Shown piece by piece: positions 55,530 through 64,000 of a stretch of 64,000 nucleotides of DNA (positions within the stretch are counted from its first letter, which is position 1; the number at the start of each line of letters is the position of its first letter). The notes beneath the pieces were generated by a model. The model was not told the origin of the DNA, searched no databases, and saw only the letters and a list, made by a program, of their open reading frames with translations. The DNA is taken from NCBI RefSeq assembly GCF_021789175.1, contig NZ_CP084560.1:3100001-3164000 (forward strand), in the 5' to 3' direction. Both the position numbers and the translations under genes were made by a program. The DNA is from Arthrobacter sp. FW306-2-2C-D06B (GTDB taxonomy: Bacteria; Actinomycetota; Actinomycetes; Actinomycetales; Micrococcaceae).

Positions 55530-58274
55530 TCAGCGGCGCTTCTTCTTGTTGGATCCGCGCTGCCTGTCATCGGCGGCAGCCTTGGCGGGGTTGCCTGAGC
55601 GACCCGAGGCCCTACCCTCAACGCGGGTCTGGCTCGCTCCGTCTTCACCCGGCGCCGTGTACTGCAGCTGAACAGGCTTTTCCGGGGCTTCGAGCCCGGC
55701 CGCGCGGATCTGTGGATCGTGGTGTTCCACGTGACCGCCTTCAGGGCTGCCGTCCACCACCACCACGTCTTCGGCGGGCGTTACTTCCACTTCCAGGTTG
55801 AAGAGGAAGCCAACGCTCTCCTCGCGGATGGCCTCCATCATGCTCTGGAACATGGTGAATCCTTCACGCTGGTACTCGACCAGCGGATCCCTTTGGGCCA
55901 TGGCGCGCAGGCCAATGCCTTCCTTGAGGTAGTCCATCTCATAGAGATGTTCCTGCCACTTGCGTCCGAGGACCGAGAGGACAACCCTCCGTTCAAGCTC
56001 GCGCATGTTCTCGGCGCCAATGGCTTCTTCCCGCTCTTTGTATACGAGTTGCGCGTCCGAAAGGATCTCGTTTTTGAGGAACTCAACGGACACTCGGGCC
56101 TTGCCGCCGGCTTCGTCAATGATGTCCTGGGCCGTGACGGTTACCGGGTACAGCGTCTTCAGGTTGGTCCACAGTTGGTGGAAGTCCCAATCATCGCCGG
56201 TTCCCTCCGCCGTCGCTGCGTCGATCAGGGCGTTGATGGTGTCTTCGAGGAAGAACTGGACCTTTTCGTGCAGATCGTCGCCTTCAAGGATCCTGCGGCG
56301 GTCGCCATAGATGGCTTCACGCTGGCGGTTCAGGACGTCGTCGTATTTGAGGACGTTCTTGCGCTGCTCGGCGTTCCGCCCTTCGACCTGGCCCTGTGCC
56401 GAAGCGATCGCACGGGACACAAGCTTGGATTCGAGGGCAATGTCGTCCGGTACGGAGCTGTTCATCAGGCGCTCGGCGGCGCCGGAATTGAAGAGCCTCA
56501 TGAGGTCATCGGTCAGCGAGAGGTAGAAGCGGGACTCGCCCGGGTCACCCTGGCGGCCCGAGCGGCCACGGAGCTGGTTGTCGATTCGACGGGATTCGTG
56601 GCGTTCCGTGCCCAGTACATACAGCCCGCCAAGTTCAAGCACTTCCTCATGCTCGTCCTTGACTGCCTGCTTGGCTGCTTCGAGCGCTTCCGGCCACGCG
56701 GCCTCGTACTCCTCCGAGTTTTCTTCAGGATCCAGGCCCCGCTTCGCCAGCTCGGCGATGGCCGTGAACTCGGCGTTTCCGCCCAGCATGATGTCAGTAC
56801 CGCGGCCGGCCATGTTGGTAGCGACCGTGACAGCGCCCTTGCGTCCCGCTTGCGCGACAATGGCGGCCTCCCGTGCGTGGTTCTTCGCGTTCAGAACCTC
56901 GTGCCGGATGCCTTCCTTCGCAAGCAGCTTGGCAAGGTATTCACTCTTTTCCACGCTGGTGGTGCCGACGAGCACGGGTTGCCCTTTTTCGTGCCGTTCC
57001 GCGATGTCTTTCACGACGGCTTCGAACTTCACGATTTCGTTCTTGTACACAAGGTCCGACTGGTCGATGCGCTGCATGTCCCGGTTGGTGGGAATGGGCA
57101 CCACCCCCAGCTTGTAGGTGCTCATGAACTCAGCTGCTTCAGTTTCGGCGGTACCGGTCATGCCCGAGAGCTTGGAGTACATGCGGAAGTAGTTCTGCAG
57201 GGTCACTGTGGCGAGAGTCTGGTTCTCAGCCTTGATCTCGACGTTTTCCTTGGCCTCGATCGCCTGGTGCATGCCTTCGTTGTAACGCCGTCCGGCAAGG
57301 ATACGGCCGGTGTGTTCGTCGACAATGAGGACCTCGCCATCCAGGATGACGTAGTCCTTGTCCCGCTTGAAGAGCTCTTTGGCCTTGATGGCGTTGTTCA
57401 GGAAACCGATGAGCGGGGTGTTGGCGGATTCGTAGAGGTTCTGGATGCCGAGGTAGTCCTCGACCTTCTCGATACCGGCTTCGAGAACACCGACAGTGCG
57501 CTTCTTTTCGTCGACCTCGTAGTCGATTTCAGTCTGGAGACGCTGCACAACCTTGGCGAACTCGCTGTACCAGCGGTTGGTGTCGCCCTGGGCCGGACCG
57601 GAAATAATGAGCGGGGTACGGGCTTCGTCGATGAGGATGGAGTCCACTTCGTCGACAATCGCGTAGTTGTGGCCGCGCTGCACGAGCTCAGATTTGTCCC
57701 ACGCCATGTTGTCGCGCAAGTAATCGAAGCCGAATTCGTTGTTGGTGCCATAGGTGATGTCCGCCGCGTACATCTGGCGGCGCACTTCGGGATCCTGGTT
57801 GGACAGGATGCAACCGCTGCTCAGGCCAAGGAAGCGATACACACGGCCCATGAGCTCGGACTGGTATTCGGCGAGGTAGTCGTTGACTGTAACGACATGC
57901 ACGCCCTTGCCGGTCAGGGCATTGAGGAAGGCCGGAGCGGTGGCCACCAGGGTCTTTCCTTCACCGGTCTTCATTTCGGCGATATTGCCGAGGTGAAGAG
58001 CGGCCCCACCCATGAGCTGCACATCGAAGTGGCGCATCCCGAGGGTGCGGGAGGAAGCTTCACGCACGGCTGCGAACGCCTCCGGCAAAAGATCGTCCAG
58101 CTTCTCGCCGTCCTCGTGACGGGCACGCAGCCTGTCCGTCTCCTCGCGCAATTCGGCGTCGGAGAAGGTCTTGAAGGAGTCTTCGAGGGCGTTGATGGAA
58201 TCGGCATAGGTCCGCAGTTGCCTCAGGGTTTTTTTGTCACCCGTGCGGAGAAGTTTTTCGATAAGTGATGCCAC
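55530..58274 (-). CDS. secA: Preprotein translocase ATPase SecA (SecA1)
   Basis: 914 residues. Walker A MKTGEGKT (101-108), [15 protein letters not shown] (nucleotide-binding domain 1, helicase-like), [15 protein letters not shown] and [27 protein letters not shown] (domain 2) are intact. The C-terminus is low-complexity and basic (RGSNKKKRR) and lacks the Cys-His zinc motif for SecB binding found in proteobacteria, as expected for actinobacterial SecA1. It drives export of signal-peptide proteins through SecYEG and would export the two LGFP enzymes here. Confidence 0.97.
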   Translation of the reverse strand: MASLIEKLLRTGDKKTLRQLRTYADSINALEDSFKTFSDAELREETDRLRARHEDGEKLDDLLPEAFAAVREASSRTLGMRHFDVQLMGGAALHLGNIAEMKTGEGKTLVATAPAFLNALTGKGVHVVTVNDYLAEYQSELMGRVYRFLGLSSGCILSNQDPEVRRQMYAADITYGTNNEFGFDYLRDNMAWDKSELVQRGHNYAIVDEVDSILIDEARTPLIISGPAQGDTNRWYSEFAKVVQRLQTEIDYEVDEKKRTVGVLEAGIEKVEDYLGIQNLYESANTPLIGFLNNAIKAKELFKRDKDYVILDGEVLIVDEHTGRILAGRRYNEGMHQAIEAKENVEIKAENQTLATVTLQNYFRMYSKLSGMTGTAETEAAEFMSTYKLGVVPIPTNRDMQRIDQSDLVYKNEIVKFEAVVKDIAERHEKGQPVLVGTTSVEKSEYLAKLLAKEGIRHEVLNAKNHAREAAIVAQAGRKGAVTVATNMAGRGTDIMLGGNAEFTAIAELAKRGLDPEENSEEYEAAWPEALEAAKQAVKDEHEEVLELGGLYVLGTERHESRRIDNQLRGRSGRQGDPGESRFYLSLTDDLMRLFNSGAAERLMNSSVPDDIALESKLVSRAIASAQGQVEGRNAEQRKNVLKYDDVLNRQREAIYGDRRRILEGDDLHEKVQFFLEDTINALIDAATAEGTGDDWDFHQLWTNLKTLYPVTVTAQDIIDEAGGKARVSVEFLKNEILSDAQLVYKEREEAIGAENMRELERRVVLSVLGRKWQEHLYEMDYLKEGIGLRAMAQRDPLVEYQREGFTMFQSMMEAIREESVGFLFNLEVEVTPAEDVVVVDGSPEGGHVEHHDPQIRAAGLEAPEKPVQLQYTAPGEDGASQTRVEGRASGRSGNPAKAAADDRQRGSNKKKRR

Positions 58275-58408
58275 GTAAAGTTGCTCCCAGTCTCAAGCTG
58301 CCGAATTCTGGCGGTTTCAGTCTACGGGAGAGACCAACGCCCCGCGGCCCCGTTTCCCTGAGAGCGGAGCGCAGTCGCCCGCAGGCCGCTGCCGGAGACC
58401 CCTGGACC

Positions 58409-59650
58409 TCAGCCGCGGGCCACTGCCGAGGCAAGCGCTGACGAGAGATCGCCCATAGGTGACACGACGACGTCGTCGAGCCCCAGCCACTCAGCCATAA
58501 GCCGCAGCTCAGCAGAAAGTTCGACGGCGGTGTCCGCCGGGGCGTCCGGCTCCGCGTGGGCGGCACGCACCAGAAGCTGTTTGGCCGAGCGGTCGGCCTT
58601 GAGATCCACGCGCGCGACCACAGCGTCCCGGAGGAGGAAAGGCAGCACGTAGTAGCCGAACTTGCGTTTCTCCGCGGGCGTGTAGATTTCGATCCGGTAA
58701 TGGAAGCCGAACAACTCTTCGAGCCTTCTACGCTCAAAGACCAGTGAATCAAACGGGCTGAGCAGCGCGCGGCCCGTGGCGGACCGGGGAAGCCGGGCGT
58801 CCACATGCCGGTACAAAGCCCGGTCCCATCCGCGCACCATGACCGGCTCCAGGCGCCCGGCGGCAACAAGCCTGTCGATCGATGCCGCAGCGGCCTTCAC
58901 TGGAGTCCGGAAGTAATCGGCGAAGCAACGGATTGTTCCGATGCCATGGGCCTGGGCTGCGGCGTCGATTAGCCTGTCCATGGCCGCCGTCGGCAGATCG
59001 GAGGCACCGTCCGGGAGCGCACCTCGGCGAGCGACGACGGCAGCCAGTCCCGGCGGCAGAACCCGCGATGTCAGCGTGTACAGGCGCTCGAATTGCTCTG
59101 TCCTCGACGCGGCCGTCACGAGCCCTTCTTCAAACAAATGCTCCAAAACCCTTTTGACCAGGTTCCAATTCCAGCCCCAGTTATCGTGCTGCCGGTCTTC
59201 CTGGTGCCCCAGATGCGCGGTCAATTGAGCGGCAGTCATGGGGCGCCCGGTGGCGAGCGCGCCAAGGATCCGGTTGGCCATGTCCTCCCGGATTCCGCTT
59301 TCCAAGTGGGCCGCGCCTACCCATGCACGGTTTTGCCACAGCAACAGATCCTGGAAGTGTTCCGGGCGGATGAAGCTCGCCTCGTGCGCCCAGTACTCCA
59401 TCATGCGCCGCGGGCTTCTCCCGGCCATCGCATGAAGGATGGTTCGGTCGTAGTTGCCGAGCCTTGAGAAGAATGGAAGGTAATGACTGCGTGAGAGGAC
59501 ATTGACGGAGTCGATCTGCACCACGTGGAGGCGGGCAAAGGTACGGCCCACCGTCCGTGAAGTCACGGGGCCGGTGGGCCGTTCCTTGTCCAGTCCTTGG
59601 GCTGCCAATGCAATCCGCCGTGCCTGCAACAGGCTCAGCGAAGCGGCCAT
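58409..59650 (-). CDS. YcaQ/AlkX-type DNA glycosylase family protein (winged helix HTH_42)
   Basis: 413 residues. The N-terminal LSLLQARRIALAAQGL and VVQIDSVNVLSRSHYLPFFSRLG contain the Q-x-D motif (Gln45, Asp47) of the interstrand-crosslink glycosylases AlkX/YcaQ. YWAHEASFIRPEHF, tandem winged helices and the C-terminal LLSPFDSLVFERRRLEELFGFHYRIEIYTPAEKRKFGYYVLPFLL beta-barrel-like region complete the family pattern. Probable role: repair of alkylated or crosslinked DNA, perhaps against an azinomycin-type agent. It is a single gene between secA and hpf. Confidence 0.85.
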   Translation of the reverse strand: MAASLSLLQARRIALAAQGLDKERPTGPVTSRTVGRTFARLHVVQIDSVNVLSRSHYLPFFSRLGNYDRTILHAMAGRSPRRMMEYWAHEASFIRPEHFQDLLLWQNRAWVGAAHLESGIREDMANRILGALATGRPMTAAQLTAHLGHQEDRQHDNWGWNWNLVKRVLEHLFEEGLVTAASRTEQFERLYTLTSRVLPPGLAAVVARRGALPDGASDLPTAAMDRLIDAAAQAHGIGTIRCFADYFRTPVKAAAASIDRLVAAGRLEPVMVRGWDRALYRHVDARLPRSATGRALLSPFDSLVFERRRLEELFGFHYRIEIYTPAEKRKFGYYVLPFLLRDAVVARVDLKADRSAKQLLVRAAHAEPDAPADTAVELSAELRLMAEWLGLDDVVVSPMGDLSSALASAVARG

Positions 59651-59682
59651 GCCAGTCCTTTCATGGGAAATACGAATGCGGC

Positions 59683-60408
59683 CTAGGCTGTGGCTGCCTG
59701 GTCATTCGAACGGTAAGCGTGGATCTTTTCCTCCACGGGTTCGTCTCCTGGTTCGCATGTGGAGTCGAGAGTGATTACTCCATATGTCCAGCCACGGCGG
59801 CGGTAGACGACCGACGGCGTGTTGGTTTCCTTGTCCACGAACAGGTAGAAATTGTGGCCCACCAATTCCATGTTGTCCACCGCGTCATCAAGGGTGAGCG
59901 AAGCGGCGGGGAAAACCTTGCGACGAATCAGGACCGGGGAATCACCGGCCGGAATGTCGTTGTCGACGTCGTAGGGCGAGGTCTCCACCGGTGGCGTCGT
60001 TGGCTCCTGGTGGTTGCTGGCCTCTACGTAAATGGGTTCGCTCGCGCTGGCCGGCTCAAGCGTCGCAGTAGCCTCACGAACGGCTTTGGGGGTGTGGCGG
60101 CCGTGGTGGACCTTCTTGCGGTCCTTGGCCCTGCGGAGTCTCTCCAGCAGCTTGCTATAGGCGAGATCAAAGGCGGCAAACTTGTCAGCGGCGCTCGCTT
60201 CGGCCCGGATCACAGGGCCCCGGCCCAGAACTGTCACTTCCACCGTGAGCTGGCCCGGTGTCTGGCGCGGGTTGGTTTCCTTTGAAACCTTTGCGTCAAC
60301 CCTCTGGACCTTATCCCCAAGCGATTCAATCTTTGATATCTTCTCGCCGGCATACTCGCGGAAGCGATCCGAAACGGTCAGATTACGGCCGCTGATCATG
60401 AACTCCAT
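59683..60408 (-). CDS. hpf: Ribosome hibernation-promoting factor, long form
   Basis: 241 residues from ATG 60408, with GGAGG 7 bp upstream; the TTG at 60420 is not needed. The N-terminal S30AE domain (about 1-100, MEFMISGRNLTVSDRFREYAGEKISKIESLG) blocks the decoding centre. A linker of about 75 residues rich in Thr, Pro and Glu follows. The C-terminal dimerisation domain (LIRRKVFPAASLTLDDAVDNMELVGHNFYLFVDKETNTPSVVYRRRGWTYGVITL) joins two ribosomes into 100S particles. It matches Rv3241c in context and size. Confidence 0.95.
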   Translation of the reverse strand: MEFMISGRNLTVSDRFREYAGEKISKIESLGDKVQRVDAKVSKETNPRQTPGQLTVEVTVLGRGPVIRAEASAADKFAAFDLAYSKLLERLRRAKDRKKVHHGRHTPKAVREATATLEPASASEPIYVEASNHQEPTTPPVETSPYDVDNDIPAGDSPVLIRRKVFPAASLTLDDAVDNMELVGHNFYLFVDKETNTPSVVYRRRGWTYGVITLDSTCEPGDEPVEEKIHAYRSNDQAATA

Positions 60409-60436
60409 GGTGCCCTCCAAACAACTCAGGTGACAC

Positions 60437-60497
60437 GATAACGGCGCTTCTCGGGGCTGGTCTGACGGACAGTCGAGCCCCTTTCCGAGCCGCTATC
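60437..60497 (-). repeat. Long imperfect hairpin in the hpf leader
   Basis: GATAACGGC pairs with GCCGCTATC (8 of 9) and the inner GGGGCT with AGCCCC. The stem-loop lies about 30 bp before the hpf start on the transcribed strand and may control stability or translation. Confidence 0.4.
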
Positions 60498-60570
60498 GAC
60501 AGGTACATCTGTTCTTGGTACCCATAACCGACGTTAGTTCATCGCCACTGGTAATTCATCCTTTCGTCAC

Positions 60571-61512
60571 TTATTTTTTGTTTGAGTCGGTGCTGGTGGC
60601 CGCGTCCAGCCCGTCCGTAGGAAGATCGCTACCGGCCGGCGGCCGGGTGGCTGCAAGGACCACCGCCCCACACACCACGCCTCCGGCCGCCGCTATAGCC
60701 CGGGCGGCTTCGGCGAGGGTTGCACCCGTAGTGAGGACGTCGTCGACGATGACGCATGGCTTACCCTCCAAAGACCCTTTGCGTAAGAGGCGGACGGTCA
60801 TGGAGTCGCGGACACGGCGCGCACGCTCTCCGCGGCCCAAGCCCTTTTGCCCGTTTCCCGCACCCCGGTTTCCAGAGCTTCGGATTCCAAACCCGGGCGC
60901 CTTCTTCAACGCATCCGCCACGTGCAGACCAGGCAAGGCGTTCAAGCACCGCAGGCGGCCGAGCAAGAGATGGACCGGACTGAAGCCGCGGCGCCGGAAG
61001 GCCGCGTTGCTGCTGGGAACTGGTACGAGGCAGATGTCGGCCCTGTCTCCTACGGCAGACCGAATGGCCTTGCCCAGTGCAGGCGCGAGCACCGAGGCCA
61101 GCCGTCCCTGGCCTAGGTGCTTGAAAGAAAGCAAGGCCTGGGCCAGCTCGTCCCGATAGTGTCCTCCCGCAACAACGGGCAGTATCACGTCCCCGTGCAC
61201 CGTGAGCAAGGCTGGCGCCTGTCCTTCAGCACGGAATGGACGGGTGCACAGCAGGCGTAGGCGCCGTGCACAAGTGCCGCAGAGCGCCGAATCCTCGGAA
61301 CCACAGCAGACACATTCCACCGGGGCCAAAACGGCCAGCAACTCGACGAAGGCTTCGCCAGCGACCTGCGCGAGCCTCGCCAGTCGGGCAGGATGGACTC
61401 CCCGATGGCGCGCGCCGTCACAGGGGAGGACAGTGAGGTCAGGGTCACGCACCCGGCGACGGCTCTCAGTACCCATGCTCCAAGCATCCGGCTCCTCGCC
61501 CGTGACCAACAC
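60571..61512 (-). CDS. comF: ComF-family phosphoribosyltransferase-like protein
   Basis: 313 residues. A four-Cys zinc finger (CVCCGSEDSALCGTCARRL, about 68-86) precedes the phosphoribosyltransferase domain, with SFKHLGQGRLASVLAPALG, VPVPSSNAAFRRRGFSPVHLL and the PRPP loop CVIVDDVLTTGATLAEAARAI near the C-terminus. ComF proteins help DNA uptake in competent bacteria; in Actinobacteria the role is unclear. The N-terminus is about 40 residues longer than usual, so a downstream start is possible. Order hpf-comF-lpqB is conserved. Confidence 0.9.
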   Translation of the reverse strand: MLVTGEEPDAWSMGTESRRRVRDPDLTVLPCDGARHRGVHPARLARLAQVAGEAFVELLAVLAPVECVCCGSEDSALCGTCARRLRLLCTRPFRAEGQAPALLTVHGDVILPVVAGGHYRDELAQALLSFKHLGQGRLASVLAPALGKAIRSAVGDRADICLVPVPSSNAAFRRRGFSPVHLLLGRLRCLNALPGLHVADALKKAPGFGIRSSGNRGAGNGQKGLGRGERARRVRDSMTVRLLRKGSLEGKPCVIVDDVLTTGATLAEAARAIAAAGGVVCGAVVLAATRPPAGSDLPTDGLDAATSTDSNKK

Positions 61513-61619
61513 TCCCCAACCGCGCTATGTGGAGAACAAGTGGCGACGTTGTCGGAACTTGGGCCCACGCCGCCAGGGTTCCCTGGCCGAGCGAAGCGAG
61601 GTTAGGGAGGCGGTGGGGA

Positions 61620-63338
61620 CTAGCCCGGGAAGGAGGGGTCCACCGGGCCCTTGAGTTGCAATTCCCAGCCGTTGCCCACTCGTTGGAACACGCCTGCGCC
61701 CGACTGTCCGAAAATCTGCTCCGGCCCATTGCCCGCGCTGATAGTCGTCAGGTTCGGCCACGCAGGCAACAGCTGCGGCTGGCTTGAGGTCAAGGACAAC
61801 AGCTCGGGAACCACGTTCTCGGTCGACGAGGCTTTCATCACCGCGACTGTCGTGGAATTGACCCAGACCCCTTGATCAACAGGAGCGGAAGCGAACAAGG
61901 TTATCGGTGCGGTCAGATCCTTGGGGGTCCCGTCAGGATTGCGGACAATACCGGTCACCTGCACCGATGACTTGCCGTTCATCTCGGAAATCACCAGCGC
62001 GCGCGTCCCTTCACGGGATATCCGGAAGTCCCTCACCACACGTCCTGCCAACCATGGCGGCGTCATCGTCACGGTGGGGACGGGCTGGCCTTGGGGAACG
62101 TTGGACGGCTTGAACGCCGCGACCTCGGTGGCACCGTTGGCTCCCGGACCCGCCGTCCAGACCCAGTCCTGCGGGCTGAAGGAGGGATGGCTCAGCGTGG
62201 TCCGGGTTGTCAGTTGGCGGGCGGGTTGGCCGGGAATCATCGAATACAAGGTGGTTCCGGCCCCGTTGAGGAAGGCCACCGCCTGGGATGTCGGGGACTC
62301 CGCCGGATTGCTCGGGTTCAGTCCGGCCACCGGCTGCATGTCCGGGAGGGCCGAGACCCTGTTGTTCTCGTAGCGCACGAGTTCTTCGTTGCTGACGGCG
62401 ATTTGGCGCGCAGGAGCATTCTTCTCAAGCACGGGCGGCAGGACCGAACCATTGTCCTCCACCCGGACAAGATCCTGGTCAGCCCGCAACTGGACGTTCA
62501 CCACGTCCGGCTGGCTTCGGAAGGTCAGGGTCAGCTGGTTTTGCATGCGCTGCCGGTCCTCGGCAGAAGCATCCACGAGCTCCTTCGCGGAAAGGTCCAC
62601 TTGGGCTGCTCCCGACACTACCGGCACCGACTCCCGGGCCAACTTCATGCCGGAAGGAAAAGCGCTGACGACCGCACCCTGGAGGTACGGCGCAGGACCG
62701 TCAAGCAACGCGCTGGTCATCGCCTTGACAGTGTTCTTCTTGATGAACCACCGGACATCCGGAACCGCATACGTGAACGAGGGGTCGTAGAAATAGATGG
62801 GCTGGGCCGCGTAGATGACTTTGAACGTCTCTTCCGGGATCGCGGTGCCATCCGGGACCGCCGAGATCCGCCATTCGCCGTCAACTTGTTCCAGGGTCAC
62901 CGGAATTGTCTCGGTGGTTCCTTCCGGGAACTGTGTCGCAACGCCGTCGGCGTCCACCGAGTAGGCAAGGTCCAGCTGGTACTTGAACTCGTTTTCCACA
63001 CCGGTCTTGACGACGGTCGCCTTCCGGAAAACGAGCGTGCGTTTGTCGGACTTCCAGCTGACGGACAGCGCCTGCGTGAGGTACTGCCGGGCCACGGCGT
63101 AGTCGCCTTCGTAACCGCTGCCTGCACCATAGAAGTCTTCGATGATCGACTCCGGGGTGGCCCCGGAGTGGGGCGGCGGAGGGAAGAAGACTGGAGCGTT
63201 AGGGTTGCCCGCGCTTTCGTCCTTGCTCTTTCCCACCGGGCCGGACCGCGGGATCTGGGCACAGGAACTCAGGACCACCATGAGGACCGCAAGAACGGCG
63301 ATCAGGGCCCTTAACAGGTACGAGCGTCGGGAACTCAA
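61620..63338 (-). CDS. lpqB: LpqB lipoprotein, MtrAB accessory
   Basis: 572 residues. A signal peptide with lipobox LSSC (Cys26) anchors it to the membrane. The N-terminal region (about 60-190) and a GerMN domain (about 195-320) are followed by a beta-propeller-like C-terminal half ([24 protein letters not shown]..., [11 protein letters not shown]). In mycobacteria LpqB binds the extracellular part of MtrB and tunes MtrAB signalling for cell division. It overlaps the mtrB stop by 4 bp, so the two are translationally coupled. Confidence 0.95.
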   Translation of the reverse strand: MSSRRSYLLRALIAVLAVLMVVLSSCAQIPRSGPVGKSKDESAGNPNAPVFFPPPPHSGATPESIIEDFYGAGSGYEGDYAVARQYLTQALSVSWKSDKRTLVFRKATVVKTGVENEFKYQLDLAYSVDADGVATQFPEGTTETIPVTLEQVDGEWRISAVPDGTAIPEETFKVIYAAQPIYFYDPSFTYAVPDVRWFIKKNTVKAMTSALLDGPAPYLQGAVVSAFPSGMKLARESVPVVSGAAQVDLSAKELVDASAEDRQRMQNQLTLTFRSQPDVVNVQLRADQDLVRVEDNGSVLPPVLEKNAPARQIAVSNEELVRYENNRVSALPDMQPVAGLNPSNPAESPTSQAVAFLNGAGTTLYSMIPGQPARQLTTRTTLSHPSFSPQDWVWTAGPGANGATEVAAFKPSNVPQGQPVPTVTMTPPWLAGRVVRDFRISREGTRALVISEMNGKSSVQVTGIVRNPDGTPKDLTAPITLFASAPVDQGVWVNSTTVAVMKASSTENVVPELLSLTSSQPQLLPAWPNLTTISAGNGPEQIFGQSGAGVFQRVGNGWELQLKGPVDPSFPG

Positions 63339-64000
63339 GGTGCCGTCCCCCCTTGGGTTTTGTCGGCTTCGTCGTCGCCCGCCGGAGGCAGTGCCGGAGG
63401 CAGAGCAGGCGGCAGTGCCGGAGCGCCTTCAGCCCTCGGGTCGTCAGCTGAATCGCGCTCGAGTTGCGGCTCGCCCGCATCCAGAACGAGCATCTGGCGC
63501 TCAGGAGCGGCGCCCGGTAGATGGATCTCGGCAGGTTCAAGCTGCAAAGGTGACTTCACGATGGTGCCTCCCTTCTTGAGAGGCAGTGTCAGCCGGAAGT
63601 TGGAACCGGATCCCTTGCGCCCCCAGGCCTGCAACCAACCGTTGTGGAGCTTGGTGTCCTCCGCGGCAATGGAAAGTCCCAGTCCGCTGCCGCCCGTGGT
63701 CCGCGCACGGGCGGGATCGGCGCGCCAGAAACGATCAAAGACCCGCGCGGTTTCTGCCGCGGTCATCCCTATGCCGAAGTCACGCACCGAGATGGCGACT
63801 GCCTCCTGGTTGGCAGCAACGGAAACGTGGACAGGTTTCCCCTCGCCGTGTTCGACGGCGTTGAGCAGTAGGTTCCGCAGGATGCGGTCGATCCTGCGGG
63901 CGTCCATTTCCACGATGATGCGCTTGTGCCGTGACGCAAGGCGCACTTCGGAGCCATACTCCGCGGCAACGGGCGAGGCACCGTCGATGACATGCGAAAC
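63335..64000 (-). CDS. mtrB: Sensor histidine kinase MtrB, C-terminal part (runs off the window)
   Basis: The last 221 residues of MtrB. The HATPase domain shows [17 protein letters not shown] (N box), VRDFGIGM (G1), [25 protein letters not shown] (F and G2 boxes) and [16 protein letters not shown] Pro/Ala-rich, acidic tail of about 65 residues follows and includes [15 protein letters not shown] repeats. The HAMP and phospho-acceptor His lie outside the window. MtrB phosphorylates MtrA, a global regulator of cell wall and division. Confidence 0.93.
   Translation of the reverse strand, partial: VSHVIDGASPVAAEYGSEVRLASRHKRIIVEMDARRIDRILRNLLLNAVEHGEGKPVHVSVAANQEAVAISVRDFGIGMTAAETARVFDRFWRADPARARTTGGSGLGLSIAAEDTKLHNGWLQAWGRKGSGSNFRLTLPLKKGGTIVKSPLQLEPAEIHLPGAAPERQMLVLDAGEPQLERDSADDPRAEGAPALPPALPPALPPAGDDEADKTQGGTAP

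Noticed and set aside
55719..58268. An 849-codon open frame on the plus strand opposite secA
   Set aside because: Full-length SecA on the other strand explains the region; the antisense translation is low in family features and lacks its own context.

Overview
The window is high-GC actinobacterial chromosome, most like Arthrobacter in the broad sense (Micrococcaceae). This rests on recognised gene families and gene order only. The right third follows a conserved actinobacterial backbone that in Mycobacterium tuberculosis runs from whiB1/pdtaS to mtrB: whiB, pdtaS, an Rv3235-like gene, secA, hpf, comF, lpqB, mtrB. No tRNA, rRNA, CRISPR array or IS transposase was seen.

Layout: the 5' end of prfB (1-434, minus strand) is followed by a Tad/Flp pilus operon read right to left (502-5037: cpaF, tadB, tadC, an Flp-like pilin, two TadE-like genes, a TadG-like gene). 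The pilus ATPase gene cpaF is split. Its last 318 codons lie at 4078-5034 and its first 89 codons at 13663-13929. The 8.6 kb between them is an integrated element with a large serine integrase next to one end. Removing it rejoins cpaF in frame as a 407-residue protein.

The element carries one HK97-type major capsid protein but no portal, large terminase or tail genes, a layout recalling the small phiRv1-type prophages of mycobacteria. It also has a replication-initiator-like gene with internal 22-24 bp repeats, a 72-residue candidate recombination directionality factor, two paralogous mini-proteins behind the capsid gene, and a three-gene module that looks like toxin-antitoxin-chaperone. Two genes near attL point the other way.

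From 14.3 to 39.1 kb is a cell-envelope polysaccharide region. It holds two secreted LGFP-repeat proteins (a polysaccharide deacetylase and a GH25 muramidase), a flippase, three family 2 glycosyltransferases, DUF2304, GtrA, two DUF6541 membrane proteins, a large membrane glycosyltransferase-like protein, an SGNH acyltransferase and a lone FecB-type lipoprotein. It ends in wzt, wzm, glfT2 and glf, a galactofuranan synthesis and export set. An FHA-FtsK/EssC-type ATPase follows.

From 44 to 64 kb are whiB with a CRP-like site upstream, convergent pdtaS, a giant NAD-dependent glutamate dehydrogenase, a CpaE-like/CpaB-like pair that may belong to the Tad pilus, a small MerR/excisionase-type regulator, a LysM protein behind a 10-bp-phased repeat array, an Rv3235-like gene, secA, a YcaQ/AlkX-type glycosylase gene, hpf, comF, lpqB and the 3' end of mtrB.
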